Below, one piece after another: positions 34,285-42,593 of a stretch of 64,000 nucleotides of DNA (within the stretch, counting starts at the first letter, position 1; every line of letters starts with the position of its first letter). Where the stretch lies: positions 1 to 64,000 of the forward strand of contig JBKECY010000006.1 in the NCBI GenBank assembly GCA_047975025.1, written 5' to 3'. The notes below the pieces were generated by a model, which was not told the origin of the DNA, made no database searches, and was given only the letters and a program-made list of their open reading frames with translations. The stretch comes from JBKECY01 sp047975025. Lineage in GTDB: Bacteria > Bacillota > Clostridia > Lachnospirales > Lachnospiraceae. Position numbers and translations under genes: made by a program.

Positions 34285-35046
34285 TTATATGCTGTAATCT
34301 TGAATCTCTGTTCCTCTGTCCTCGAAAAACTGTTCATATATTCTTTCTTTGAAGTTGGCAAAATGTACACTCGTCCTGACTCTTTCGCGCGGCAGGTCGA
34401 TACTGATTTCCTGGCGTATTTTGCCCGGACGATTTGAAAATACCAGCACCCGGTCTCCCAGATATATGGCTTCGTCAATATCGTGTGTCACCAGAATCAT
34501 GGTCATCTTCTCTTTTTCCCATATGCGCAATACTTCCTTTTGCATTTCAATTCTGGTCAGAGCATCCAATGCGCCAAACGGCTCATCCAAAAGCAGTATG
34601 TCCGGCTTGCAGATGAGTGCTCTGGCAATGGCCGCTCTCTGTGCCATACCACCGGAGAGCTGATGCGGATATGCTTCTTCGAATCCATCCAGATGTACAA
34701 AATGAATATGCTCCCTGATCAGTTCTTCTTTCTCTTGTTTCCCTAAGCCATATAGGGCAAGTCCAATATTATCCTTGATCGTGAGCCAGGGAAGCAGGCG
34801 ATGATCCTGAAAAATCATCCGCGAAGTTTTCTCGCCTCCGGTATAGTCGATGCTCCCCTCTTCACAACTTTCGAGTCCGGCAATCATTTTCAGCAAAGTA
34901 CTCTTGCCGCACCCGCTATGCCCTACGATCGAGATGAATTCCCCCTGACCAACATCCATATTGATGTTCTCCAGTACCGGCATTTCCTCGCCCCGGACAA
35001 TAAATTTTTTGTTCAGATCTTTAATCTGTATCATCGGCTCCATCAT
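34285..35046 (-). CDS. SsuB-type ABC ATPase
   Basis: The roughly 253-aa ATPase of the nitrate/sulfonate/taurine class has Walker A GHSGCGKST, the Q-loop in MIFQDHRLLPW, signature LSGGMAQRAAIARAL, Walker B ILLLDEPFGALD and the switch His in VTHDIDEA. It energises the permease encoded 1 bp upstream. Start choice among close ATGs (35046, 35043, 35034) is uncertain; a longer frame would overlap the permease gene and is unlikely. Confidence 0.9.
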   Translation of the reverse strand: MMEPMIQIKDLNKKFIVRGEEMPVLENINMDVGQGEFISIVGHSGCGKSTLLKMIAGLESCEEGSIDYTGGEKTSRMIFQDHRLLPWLTIKDNIGLALYGLGKQEKEELIREHIHFVHLDGFEEAYPHQLSGGMAQRAAIARALICKPDILLLDEPFGALDALTRIEMQKEVLRIWEKEKMTMILVTHDIDEAIYLGDRVLVFSNRPGKIRQEISIDLPRERVRTSVHFANFKERIYEQFFEDRGTEIQDYSI

Positions 35047-35047
35047 C

Positions 35048-35842
35048 CTACTTTCTCTGCCATGCTGAAATTCGTTGTGCCAGCTTGCGTATTCCAAAAT
35101 CAATCAGACCGCCTATAAGAGCAATCACGATCATATAGACCAACACCAGATCCGTACGCATCAGATTACGGCTGTCATTAATCCTGTACCCAACACCGGC
35201 CGTTGCGGCCACCATCTCCGCTGCGACAATCGACATCCAGGCTGTGCCGGCTCCCAGACGAAGGCCTACAAAAATCGAGGGGGCTGCCCCCGGCAGCAGA
35301 ATCTTGAAAAAAACATCCTTTTTCTTGATCTGATAATTTTTACTTAATTCCAGATAGCCTGCCGGTACTTCCTGAATTCCATTGATCGTATTCAGAAGTA
35401 CAGGGAAAAAGGAGCTCAGAACAATGAGGGTCACCATCGAGACATCGCTGATACCAAACCAGAGAATCAAAAGAGGTATCCAGGCCAGCGGTGGAATCTG
35501 TCTAAGGCAGTTCAAAACCGGTGCCAGCAGCTGATGTATGGTTTTAAAGTACCCCATCGCCATCCCTAACAAGAATCCTAAGCCTGCTCCGATCAGATAT
35601 CCTTTTACTTCAATCAGCAAACTGCTGGAAATATCTTTGAACAGTATTCCGCTGTTGAGATTTTGCAGGAATCCCTTCCATAACGTTGCCAGATTTGGCC
35701 TCAAAAGCGCCGGAAATACCTCAGCTTTACTTAAAAAATGCCATAGCAATACCAGTGCTGCCGGTACAATGAACATGAGAACGATATTTTTAACATTCTT
35801 GAGTTTCTGGTAATGTACAGTGCGTTTATTGTTTTTTTTCAT
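35048..35842 (-). CDS. SsuC-type ABC permease
   Basis: The 264-aa permease has six predicted helices and the EAA coupling loop around YLELSKNYQIKKKDVFFKILLPGAAPSI. It belongs to the BPD_transp_1 group serving sulfonate, taurine, nitrate and thiamine-precursor importers. It is the first gene of the operon and lies behind a strong promoter (35888-35916). Followed almost immediately by the ATPase gene. Confidence 0.9.
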   Translation of the reverse strand: MKKNNKRTVHYQKLKNVKNIVLMFIVPAALVLLWHFLSKAEVFPALLRPNLATLWKGFLQNLNSGILFKDISSSLLIEVKGYLIGAGLGFLLGMAMGYFKTIHQLLAPVLNCLRQIPPLAWIPLLILWFGISDVSMVTLIVLSSFFPVLLNTINGIQEVPAGYLELSKNYQIKKKDVFFKILLPGAAPSIFVGLRLGAGTAWMSIVAAEMVAATAGVGYRINDSRNLMRTDLVLVYMIVIALIGGLIDFGIRKLAQRISAWQRK

Positions 35843-35887
35843 ACCCTACTTCCTTATAGCGAACAAGTCCACTTGGTTTACTGTGAT

Positions 35888-35916
35888 ATAATAGCACCTT
35901 TAACCAACTAAGTCAA
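35888..35916 (-). promoter_or_regulatory. Promoter of the SsuCBA/AprBA-like operon
   Basis: On the minus strand TTGACT (35911-35916), a 17-bp spacer and TATTAT (35888-35893). The spacer reads TAGTTGGTTAAAGG, reminiscent of sites bound by Rrf2-type (CymR/IscR) regulators of sulfur or Fe-S metabolism, though this is only a resemblance. Confidence 0.75.
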
Positions 35917-35942
35917 TAGGCAATGTATATTTATGAGCAGGT

Positions 35943-35984
35943 AAAAAAAGCCCCTGTGTATTCACAACTGCCAATACACAGGGG
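35943..35984 (-). terminator. Terminator of the cobalamin operon
   Basis: CCCCTGTGTATT (35951-35962) and AATACACAGGGG (35973-35984) are perfect 12-bp arms, followed on the minus strand by a run of seven T. Confidence 0.9.
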
Positions 35985-36013
35985 ACTGCTATCTATCTAT
36001 TTTATATAGTTTT

Positions 36014-36781
36014 TCAGTTCAACGCCATCCAGCGCTGCAAGGATTCCTTCATATACCCTGCAATATCAATATCGTAGGTGTCTCTTAATCTTTCTTTGGT
36101 CATTATTTCTGTGGCACTTCCGTACGCCGCCATCGCCCCGTCCTTCATCATCACGATAGAATCCGAAAGTCGCATCGCCAGATTAATATCATGCAGCACA
36201 CCAATAACAGAATGGTTCTCCTGCTGTGACCACACCCTTAAATATTCAATCAGCTCAATCTGGTATTTGAGGTCAAGATGATTTGTCGGCTCATCCAACA
36301 GTATGATCTGCGGCTCTTGAACCAATGTACGTGCCAGAAAGACTCTCTGCAGCTGTCCGCCCGAAAGTGTGGTGATCTCCTGATCCTTGACCTTCATCAA
36401 GTCGAGCGTTTCCAGACACTGCAAGACAATCTGCCGATCCTCCTGCTGCGGCATTTTGAGCATCCCGTTCCTAAAATGCAGATACCGCCCCATCATAACA
36501 GTGTCATAGACACTATACGAAAAGTAGACCCCGGCACTTTGGCTCATCATGGCGATTTTGGCCGCAATTTCGTTTTGGCGCATTTTCTGTACAGGACGGC
36601 CGTCGACCTCGATACTCCCCTCGAAAGGAAGCAGGTTACAGACAGCGCGCAGCAGTGTTGTCTTGCCGCAGCCATTCGGTCCGATAATACACAGATTCTC
36701 ATTATCTGCCACTTCAAACGATACGTTATGCACAATCATCTGCTTGCCATACCCTGTGGATACATTCTTGACTTTTAACAT
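36014..36781 (-). CDS. BtuD/FecE-type ABC ATPase
   Basis: The 255-aa ATPase of the vitamin B12/siderophore class has Walker A GPNGCGKTT, signature TLSGGQLQRVFLARTL, Walker B IILLDEPTNHLD and the switch His in VLHDINLA. It is the last gene of the cobalamin-riboswitch operon, 17 bp after the permease. Given the riboswitch and CobU genes, the substrate is most likely a corrinoid such as cobinamide or cobalamin. Confidence 0.9.
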   Translation of the reverse strand: MLKVKNVSTGYGKQMIVHNVSFEVADNENLCIIGPNGCGKTTLLRAVCNLLPFEGSIEVDGRPVQKMRQNEIAAKIAMMSQSAGVYFSYSVYDTVMMGRYLHFRNGMLKMPQQEDRQIVLQCLETLDLMKVKDQEITTLSGGQLQRVFLARTLVQEPQIILLDEPTNHLDLKYQIELIEYLRVWSQQENHSVIGVLHDINLAMRLSDSIVMMKDGAMAAYGSATEIMTKERLRDTYDIDIAGYMKESLQRWMALN

Positions 36782-36798
36782 AAGCTCACCTGTCTTTC

Positions 36799-37815
36799 TT
36801 ATGCTTTTTTGCGTTTACTGAAATAAATATAGGCGAAGAACGGAGCGCCGATCAGCGCGGTCACCGCACCTACGGGCAGATCCTGCTTCGGAATGACGGT
36901 CCTTGCTACCAGGTCACAGATGACCATAAAGGTACCGCCGAACATGGCCGACAGCGGAATCACATAGCGATGTGACGAGCCGAAACTCTTGCGCACTATA
37001 TGCGGTGCCACCAAATCCACAAAGCCTATGACACCTACGAACGATATTGCACTTCCCGTCAGAGCCGCTGCTGCCACCAGCAAAAGCCATTTGATTTTCT
37101 TAATGGGCACTCCCATGGCTTTCGCCTGTTCCTCACCAAAGGTCAGCATGTCCAGTTCGCGGTTATAGTGAAGAATAAACAGAATCCCCACGACATACAC
37201 AGGGAGCAGGATGAGTACCGTACTCCAGTCTTTGAGCGAGAAGCTGCCCATCTGCCAGAGAATCAGCCGCTGCACCTGTTGTCTGGCAATCGCAGACATC
37301 AGTGTGACCAGTGCGTTGGTGAACAGTGAGATGACCATACCGGTCAGAATAATCGTATTATTCTCCAGTCCGCCGCCCAGCCGCGTTGCAAATCCGATGG
37401 CCAGAAATATCGTCCCCAGTCCGAAGACGAAGCCCATAACCGGAACTGCGAACATCTGTACCGCCGGCAAGGAGACACCCAGCAAAATGACAATGCCTGC
37501 TCCAAGGGACGCTCCCGAGGACACGCCCAATGTGTAGGAAGATGCCAGCGGGTTCTTCAGAACTGACTGCATGACAGCTCCGCTGACCGAGAGCATGCCG
37601 CCGACCACAAATGCCAGCAGCACGCGCGGCAGCCGGACGCTCCAGATTACGGATACGGCTGTGTCTGTAATCTGCGCGGGAAGCCCGATGTGAAAGAGTT
37701 TATAGCCAATAATGCGCAGAATTTCCAGCGGAGAGACGTACACGCTCCCAATAGCCACCGCAAACAGCAGGGCAAGTATACTAAATAAAACTACAATACC
37801 TGTTTTTCGTTTCAT
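36799..37815 (-). CDS. BtuC/FecCD-type ABC permease
   Basis: The 338-aa FecCD-family permease has about ten membrane helices, the motif SVRLPRVLLAFVVGGMLSVSGAVMQSVLKNPLASSYTLGVSSGA cut into the usual conserved blocks, and VGFVDLVAPHIVR near the end. It forms the channel of the corrinoid-type importer together with the ATPase downstream and the lipoprotein 4 bp upstream. Confidence 0.9.
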   Translation of the reverse strand: MKRKTGIVVLFSILALLFAVAIGSVYVSPLEILRIIGYKLFHIGLPAQITDTAVSVIWSVRLPRVLLAFVVGGMLSVSGAVMQSVLKNPLASSYTLGVSSGASLGAGIVILLGVSLPAVQMFAVPVMGFVFGLGTIFLAIGFATRLGGGLENNTIILTGMVISLFTNALVTLMSAIARQQVQRLILWQMGSFSLKDWSTVLILLPVYVVGILFILHYNRELDMLTFGEEQAKAMGVPIKKIKWLLLVAAAALTGSAISFVGVIGFVDLVAPHIVRKSFGSSHRYVIPLSAMFGGTFMVICDLVARTVIPKQDLPVGAVTALIGAPFFAYIYFSKRKKA

Positions 37816-37819
37816 AAGT

Positions 37820-38791
37820 TTAATAATACTCCGGATATACGGCCTTTGCCATTTCCTCCAACGCTTTTACGATATTTTGGCTGGGGTTATTGCTTGCATC
37901 GGTATCAATCGAATAGACAGCCTGGTTCTTGACCGCTGTAATGGCCTCCCAGCCTGGTCTGGCAGCAATCTCTTCTGTGGGATTCTCAATATAATTAACG
38001 CTTGTTAAAATAACATCCGGGTTCGAACTTAAGACTTCTTCATCAGCCACTGCCACCCACTCATCCTGATCCTGCAAGATATTTTCTGCCCCGATGATTT
38101 CAATCATTTCATTTAGAAAGACACCTTTTCCAAAGCTGTACATGTCGGGAGCGGCTGCAATTTCAAAATATACGCTCTTTTTGTCTTCGATGGTGTCTCC
38201 GACCGCTTTAATCTCAGCAATTTTCTGTTCCATCTCTGCGATAACCGCATCACTTTTGGATGCATCCCCCATGACCGCCGCAACAAACGCTATATCCTCC
38301 TCGATACTTGCTATACTGTTGCTGGATGGTATATAGATTACGCAGATGCCAGCATCTTTAAACGACTTGTAGGGATCATCTCCCGCGACCTGTACCATGC
38401 CTGTTACAAGGATGACATCCGGCTTTAATTCCAGTATTTTTTCCACATCAGGAGCCGTCATGTCGAACAACGGTGTATCCGCCGGAAGCCCTTCCACATT
38501 CTCAGAATAAGTATCGGCCGCAATGATATTGTCCGCATAGCCCAGACCAATCAAGATTTCGGTATTGGAGGGACCGGCTGTCATCACGCGTTCGACTGTC
38601 TCCGGCAGCGTAATCGCATTGCCCTGTCTGTCCTCCGTAATCTGTGCGGCTTCGGTACTTGTTTCCGTCGCCTGCACCTGTGGGCTTGGTGTTTCAGTGC
38701 TTTGTGTTGTGGTATCCGTCTGCCCGGAACAGCCTGCGAACAGGGAGAGTACCAGCAGAATACCGATGATACAGCTAATTTTTGCTTTCAT
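37820..38791 (-). CDS. BtuF-like corrinoid-binding lipoprotein
   Basis: The 323-aa lipoprotein has lipobox LFAGC (C21), a Thr/Glu-rich linker and a helical-backbone (class III) binding fold: RVMTAGPSNTEILIGLGYADNIIAADTY, LELKPDVILVTG, KGVFLNEMIEIIGAENI. It captures the ligand and docks on the BtuC-like permease. It overlaps the CobU-like gene by 17 bp. The B12 riboswitch upstream makes a corrinoid the favoured ligand over a siderophore. Confidence 0.88.
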   Translation of the reverse strand: MKAKISCIIGILLVLSLFAGCSGQTDTTTQSTETPSPQVQATETSTEAAQITEDRQGNAITLPETVERVMTAGPSNTEILIGLGYADNIIAADTYSENVEGLPADTPLFDMTAPDVEKILELKPDVILVTGMVQVAGDDPYKSFKDAGICVIYIPSSNSIASIEEDIAFVAAVMGDASKSDAVIAEMEQKIAEIKAVGDTIEDKKSVYFEIAAAPDMYSFGKGVFLNEMIEIIGAENILQDQDEWVAVADEEVLSSNPDVILTSVNYIENPTEEIAARPGWEAITAVKNQAVYSIDTDASNNPSQNIVKALEEMAKAVYPEYY

Positions 38792-39188
38792 TTTTTTCTC
38801 CTTTTCCTTCTTTTAATATCGTGGGAATTCCACAAAACAGACGAACCGTACGGTCTGACCGCTGTGATACCGCTGTCAGTGTCCGCCCCACATTCTCCCG
38901 CCATGCCCGAAGCAGCGGATCCATGGGAACTACACCACAGGAAATATCTTCGCAGACGATGATTTCGTCTGTAAGTGACTCTATATAGGTACGCACTACG
39001 GCCGCCACATCCATACCCGCAGATGTACAAGCCAGAATCCACCTCTCCAAATGATAGACGACCCTGTGCGGCGGCGGCAGATCCACAGAACTCTCGGAGC
39101 ACTCATAGACCTCTTCTCTGCTACGCTTACAGGTTTGAAGTGCATAGCTTAATTTGCCCTGATAGGCACCACCGATAATCAGTATCAT
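38775..39188 (-). CDS. Short CobU-like protein, degenerate P-loop
   Basis: The 137-aa protein resembles CobU but is truncated in the middle. The P-loop reads GGAYQGKLS, with Leu where Ser is usual. The second half, EDISCGVVPMDPLLRAWRENVGRTL, matches the CobU block NE(V)GxGxVP...RxxRxxxGR. The guanylyl-acceptor histidine region is not recognisable. It overlaps the full-length cobU by 4 bp and btuF by 17 bp, so all are co-transcribed. It could be a partner or regulator of the complete enzyme, or a decaying duplicate. CobU-type proteins phosphorylate and guanylylate cobinamide. Confidence 0.65.
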   Translation of the reverse strand: MILIIGGAYQGKLSYALQTCKRSREEVYECSESSVDLPPPHRVVYHLERWILACTSAGMDVAAVVRTYIESLTDEIIVCEDISCGVVPMDPLLRAWRENVGRTLTAVSQRSDRTVRLFCGIPTILKEGKGEKNESKN

Positions 39189-39748
39189 AGACTCTCCTTT
39201 ATTCGTACCTGCTCTGCCAGCTTCTCTCCTTTGTGGTACACTATATTAGAAGAAACCACTTCCAATACGATATCACAGCAGCGGGCCATCTCTGCGTCAA
39301 TTCCGGCCAGCGCCCGGCGATACAACTCTGTCTTGTGTGTATAACGTCCGGCATCACTAAAGATATAATCCGATACCATAACGATATTTTCAAATTGCGC
39401 TGTCAGTGTGTGCAGCTCCCTGGCTACCTGCCTGCCGGCCTCTTCATAGAACTGCTCTTGACGAAACATTTCATTGGCCAAAAGCGCCGTCACACTGTCC
39501 AGCAGCAGGGAAGAGGAAGGTTCACAACGCTCCATAATTTCGAGAATATGCAGGGGCTGTTCAATTGTCGTAAACCCCCAGCCTGCACGTGCTGCCCAGT
39601 GCCTGCGGATACACTGTACATCATCCGCATCATACGGCTGCATGGTTGCAATGTAGTAGAGCGCCCGGGTCTGCGCCTGTGCTTTGGCTGCCCGCTGGGC
39701 ATAATATGATTTTCCGTTCTTACATCCGCCGGTAATATAGATTTTCAT
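39185..39748 (-). CDS. cobU: Adenosylcobinamide kinase / guanylyltransferase (CobU type)
   Basis: The 187-aa protein has the CobU P-loop GGCKNGKS (7-14) and the acceptor histidine H50 in CIRRHWAARAGWGF, followed by TIEQP. LLLDSVTALLANEMF matches the Walker-B-like block. The third conserved block differs from textbook CobU (VSDYIFSDAGRYTHKTE instead of an NE-VGxGIVP motif). That motif is instead kept in the short paralogue downstream, which suggests the two proteins share the work. It salvages cobinamide into the cobalamin pathway. The start at 39748 is chosen over 39790. It is the first gene after the B12 riboswitch. Confidence 0.8.
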   Translation of the reverse strand: MKIYITGGCKNGKSYYAQRAAKAQAQTRALYYIATMQPYDADDVQCIRRHWAARAGWGFTTIEQPLHILEIMERCEPSSSLLLDSVTALLANEMFRQEQFYEEAGRQVARELHTLTAQFENIVMVSDYIFSDAGRYTHKTELYRRALAGIDAEMARCCDIVLEVVSSNIVYHKGEKLAEQVRIKESL

Positions 39749-39787
39749 TGTATGCCCTGCCCCTTTTCTTGCTCTGCCGGTAAGCCA

Positions 39788-39820
39788 CAAAAAAAGCAGC
39801 CCCCGCCATCGCCGGACTGC
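39788..39820 (-). terminator. Riboswitch-controlled terminator
   Basis: GCAGCCCC (39796-39803) and GGACTGC (39814-39820) form a GC-rich stem that, on the minus strand, is followed by seven T. It lies between the cobalamin aptamer and the cobU start, as expected for transcriptional attenuation by B12. Confidence 0.8.
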
Positions 39821-39891
39821 CTACATTAACATCACTGTACATACAGTAACTACCACCTTTCATACTCTGTGAAGGCGTGTAGCAGGTTTCC

Positions 39892-40100
39892 TAACAAAAG
39901 GCAGGTTTTCCGACTCAGACTTCACCGCGTATCTTCCGCCTTCCCAGACATGTGTATGTCCAGTGGCTGTCCTGAATAGGACGAGAAGACCGCTCCGTCA
40001 TTACGGCAGCAGGACTGCTCAGGATTCTAACCTGATTCCCTATTATCATGCGGATTTTATTGCAAATCTACATGCACCTTTCGTGGCTGGTTTCTTGTTA
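39892..40100 (-). promoter_or_regulatory. Cobalamin riboswitch
   Basis: On the minus strand the aptamer shows GAAAGGTGC near its 5' side, GGGAATCAGGT, CCTGAGCAGTCCTGCTGCCGT cut by loops, and the B12 box in the form AGTCGGAAAACCTGCC. TAACAA and TTGTTA at the ends close P1. It should switch off the cobU-btu operon when adenosylcobalamin is plentiful through the terminator at 39788-39820. Confidence 0.93.
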
Positions 40101-40121
40101 CATTAAGTAACTTTGTTCTCA

Positions 40122-40150
40122 ATTATATAAACTCTTGCGGTACTTGTCAA
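40122..40150 (-). promoter_or_regulatory. Consensus promoter of the cobalamin operon
   Basis: On the minus strand TTGACA (40145-40150), a 17-bp spacer and TATAAT (40122-40127): a perfect sigma-A promoter just before the riboswitch. Confidence 0.9.
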
Positions 40151-40185
40151 CAGGTAATCCTATGAACAAAACAGACCAAAAGCAT

Positions 40186-40731
40186 CTACATATACCAGAA
40201 ATATTCATCCGCTATTTCCGGTTTCAAATGAAGTTCAGATTCATAATGTCGGTTCAACGCAGCCAAAAAATCGTCAATACTCTCAAACGGAATATGCGTA
40301 AGATCAAACTTCAAAAATTCCAGATTCTCCTCATGTTCAGAAGAATTTTGTCCGTCAAAGTAGAGATTCTTCCACTCTGATTCAGAGACGCAGTTAATCA
40401 GATCAAATGTAAAGTACTTTTGATCAAGATAAATATATATGGCACATTCCTGCCAGCGTCTGGTATCTTCAATTTCCTGCTTCGTAACACTGATGAGCGC
40501 ATTTGACTTATACGCCAATTCATCATCCGCGAATACGGCGCCTACTCTTTTGAATAATTCTACTGCTACATCCACGCGACTGCTCTTGACCGATGCTTCC
40601 ACTTCAGGAATGGCATCGATAATACTTTTTGTCAGAACTGCAGCCGATTCGCTGTGCGCAGACCAATGAAAATAGCAATTTGCCAATGCTTCACCATTTT
40701 CAATAATTTCAATATTAAGTTGTCGACCCAT
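40186..40731 (-). CDS. Hypothetical protein, 181 aa
   Basis: The protein starts MGRQLNIEIIENGEALANCYFHWSAHSESA and is soluble, acidic and without signal peptide or membrane segment. An aromatic-rich centre (ECAIYIYLDQKYFTFDLINC) and an acidic C-terminus are visible. I do not recognise a family. It is encoded alone, upstream of the cobalamin operon promoter and downstream of the urease operon's end, with a distant GAAGGGA as possible ribosome site. The long uninterrupted frame with ordinary codon use supports it being real. Confidence 0.65.
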   Translation of the reverse strand: MGRQLNIEIIENGEALANCYFHWSAHSESAAVLTKSIIDAIPEVEASVKSSRVDVAVELFKRVGAVFADDELAYKSNALISVTKQEIEDTRRWQECAIYIYLDQKYFTFDLINCVSESEWKNLYFDGQNSSEHEENLEFLKFDLTHIPFESIDDFLAALNRHYESELHLKPEIADEYFWYM

Positions 40732-40994
40732 ACGTATTACATTCCCTTCGCTATCATAACCATATCTTCCTTTGCGTTAAATTCCCCCCATTATCCTACA
40801 TCTCATTATAGCAAATCCAGGATTCGGTATGTGGAAATCGACCCCAACGACTATCCAGCGTCCTAAACGACGTGGAAACCGGCAAAAAAGTGCACAGTCA
40901 GGAAACTATGTTTCACAAAAAAATCACTTATTAACATTACTATATCACACACCTTACCACAAAACAATAAAATTACCTAAGTGACACAGCATTT
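40732..40994. other. Non-coding spacer
   Basis: This stretch between the 181-aa hypothetical gene and the SdhB-like remnant shows no open frame with a ribosome site. No clear hairpin with T-tract was seen, so no obvious terminator for the long urease transcript was found here. Confidence 0.4.
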
Positions 40995-41171
40995 CTACCT
41001 TTTCCACACCGCGGCCGCATTTGAGCGGACAATCAGTTCCTCTACCGGCAAATTGACCGGGCAGATTTTATGGCAGGCAAGTGATTTTGCACAACTTTCA
41101 TAATAAGTTCTTATATAGTTTGCAGCAACGGTTGCACGATGCGCGCCATGACTATTCTGCTGGAAGATGTG
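40995..41171 (-). pseudogene. Remnant of an SdhB/FrdB-type Fe-S subunit (C-terminus only)
   Basis: On the minus strand an in-frame 58-codon stretch without a start codon ends at TAG (40995-40997) and is preceded in frame by TGA (41172-41174). It reads RATVAANYIRTYYESC, then CAKSLACHKICP, then LPVEELIVRSNAAAVWKR. The pattern C-x5-C-x3-C-P is that of the third cluster of succinate dehydrogenase/fumarate reductase Fe-S subunits, near their C-terminus. The rest of the gene is gone and ureD now abuts it. This suggests that the urease locus was inserted here or that a deletion removed the original gene. Identification rests on this motif alone. Confidence 0.5.
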
Positions 41172-41189
41172 TCAAGCGGGCTCTTGGTC

Positions 41190-42008
41190 TTATTTTCTCA
41201 ACAACAGCGGAGGCTTATCCAGCACCGCCGCCCGTACGATTCCCCAGATATGCTCCACTTCCTCTTTCAGACACCAACTTTCAGCCGCCAATACTTTTAC
41301 GACCAGCAGATGTTCTTCCACCAGTGTAAACCCCGTCCTGACCAACGCATCCTTCTCCTCCGGCTGCGCCGCCAGCGCATCCTGGGCTCGGGTCGCACGA
41401 GCACTGTACACATAAAGGGTCGCGGTGTAGGTATACTCCTGCATAGCCGTCCTGTGTTTCATACGCTGTCTGTCACCGGTCAGTTCAATACGCTCTGCAA
41501 GCTTCAGTCGGCCGTCTACGTGCAGGGTCAGCTCCGACGCAAATTTCCTAAAGTCAAATCGTTCATCTCTTGCTGTTCGTCCGCCGCAAAAGCAGTCACA
41601 CAAAAGCAATGTGCTGCTCTTAGCGAGATGCAGCCGGGTGGTCTGTGTATAGGCAGAGCCGGCATAGGGGATGATTAAATCAGGAAAATACTCCAGCACC
41701 GCATGCTCCCCCAATACGATGTCGGTCGTTTGCACCGCTTCCATACCGGCTTCACATCTGTACAGTTTGGTTGCTGATGCATTGGATATACAGGCCTTAG
41801 CATCGGCTTCAAGCTCAATCGAAAGATTGAGTACGTCCTCCTGCAGTACACCGCCCGTCGGATTCAGCAAATATATGATTTTTGTCGAATCCGGCTCCTC
41901 ATACTCCGGCAGCATGACTTGCAGCGGCAGCTGATAAAAGTTATTGGCAATATAGGTCTTCTGGTTCTGCGATTTCAGCAGCAGATTGATTTTTCCATTA
42001 TGATTCAT
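41190..42008 (-). CDS. ureD: Urease accessory protein UreD
   Basis: The 272-aa UreD/UreH family protein is the scaffold that docks the UreF-UreG complex onto the urease apoenzyme. Family blocks seen: IYLLNPTGGVLQEDVLNLSIELE (split by a turn), ASATKLYRC, LEYFPDLIIPYAGSAY and LHLAKSSTLLLCD. Length is normal. It is the last gene of the urease cluster, 16 bp after ureG. Confidence 0.9.
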   Translation of the reverse strand: MNHNGKINLLLKSQNQKTYIANNFYQLPLQVMLPEYEEPDSTKIIYLLNPTGGVLQEDVLNLSIELEADAKACISNASATKLYRCEAGMEAVQTTDIVLGEHAVLEYFPDLIIPYAGSAYTQTTRLHLAKSSTLLLCDCFCGGRTARDERFDFRKFASELTLHVDGRLKLAERIELTGDRQRMKHRTAMQEYTYTATLYVYSARATRAQDALAAQPEEKDALVRTGFTLVEEHLLVVKVLAAESWCLKEEVEHIWGIVRAAVLDKPPLLLRK

Positions 42009-42024
42009 ACGTATCTCCAGCGAA

Positions 42025-42582
42025 TTATTTTAAATCCAGGAACAATACATCCTGCTTAATCCATGTTACGATTGCAGCAACTCCTATATCCTCGAACAGG
42101 TTGGTAAAGACATACGGCTTCGCCGGCCGCATGCGCATCGTATCACGTTCCATGACACCTAAGTCACTGTGTACATAGGGCGCTATATCAATCTTATTGA
42201 TGACCAGCAGATCTGACTGTGTGATTCCCGGGCCTCCCTTTCTGGGAATTTTGTCTCCTTCTCCCACATCAATGACAAAAATCAGACTGTCCACAAGTTC
42301 CGGGCTAAAGGTGGCCGCCAGATTATCACCCCCGCTCTCCACAAAAATAATATCCAGCTGCGGACAGCGTTTCTGCAATTCTTCGATGGCATCCACGATG
42401 ATCCGCTCCGGCGGAAGAATATTGGCCCTGTGCAGAATCTGCGCATCTTCTTTTGTATAAATATCATTCGTGATGACACCTATTTCAAATTCCTTTGATA
42501 GTTTTCTGCATAACGCTTCAATGAGCGCGGTTTTGCCGGAGCCTACCGGGCCTCCGACTCCAATCTTAACTGTACCTGCCAT
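42025..42582 (-). CDS. ureG: Urease GTPase UreG lacking the CPH metal-site segment
   Basis: The 185-aa GTPase has Walker A GGPVGSGKT (10-18), TNDIYTKED, FVESGGDNLAATFSPEL, GDKIPRKGGPGI and the guanine-specificity motif NKID. Normal UreG is about 205 aa and reads GVETGGCPHTAIREDAS after the ..PERI block. Here ILPPERII runs straight into VDAIEELQKR, so about 20 residues including the Cys-Pro-His nickel/zinc site and dimer contact are missing at residue 62-64 (about 42,391-42,402). The frame is otherwise intact, and 185 rather than 205 aa fits one clean deletion. Function in nickel delivery is therefore doubtful or depends on another donor such as HypA/HypB. Confidence 0.9.
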   Translation of the reverse strand: MAGTVKIGVGGPVGSGKTALIEALCRKLSKEFEIGVITNDIYTKEDAQILHRANILPPERIIVDAIEELQKRCPQLDIIFVESGGDNLAATFSPELVDSLIFVIDVGEGDKIPRKGGPGITQSDLLVINKIDIAPYVHSDLGVMERDTMRMRPAKPYVFTNLFEDIGVAAIVTWIKQDVLFLDLK

Positions 42583-42593
42583 CTGCTACCTCA

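Noticed and set aside
36278..36778. Plus-strand frame of 166 codons opposite the BtuD-type ATPase
   Set aside because: Shadow of the ATPase gene; no family similarity and no start signals.
40995..41100. C-terminus of a LacI-family regulator (reading ...LPVEELIVRS)
   Set aside because: The ending resembles LacI proteins, but the C-x5-C-x3-C-P motif just before it fits SdhB/FrdB better and is not found in LacI proteins.
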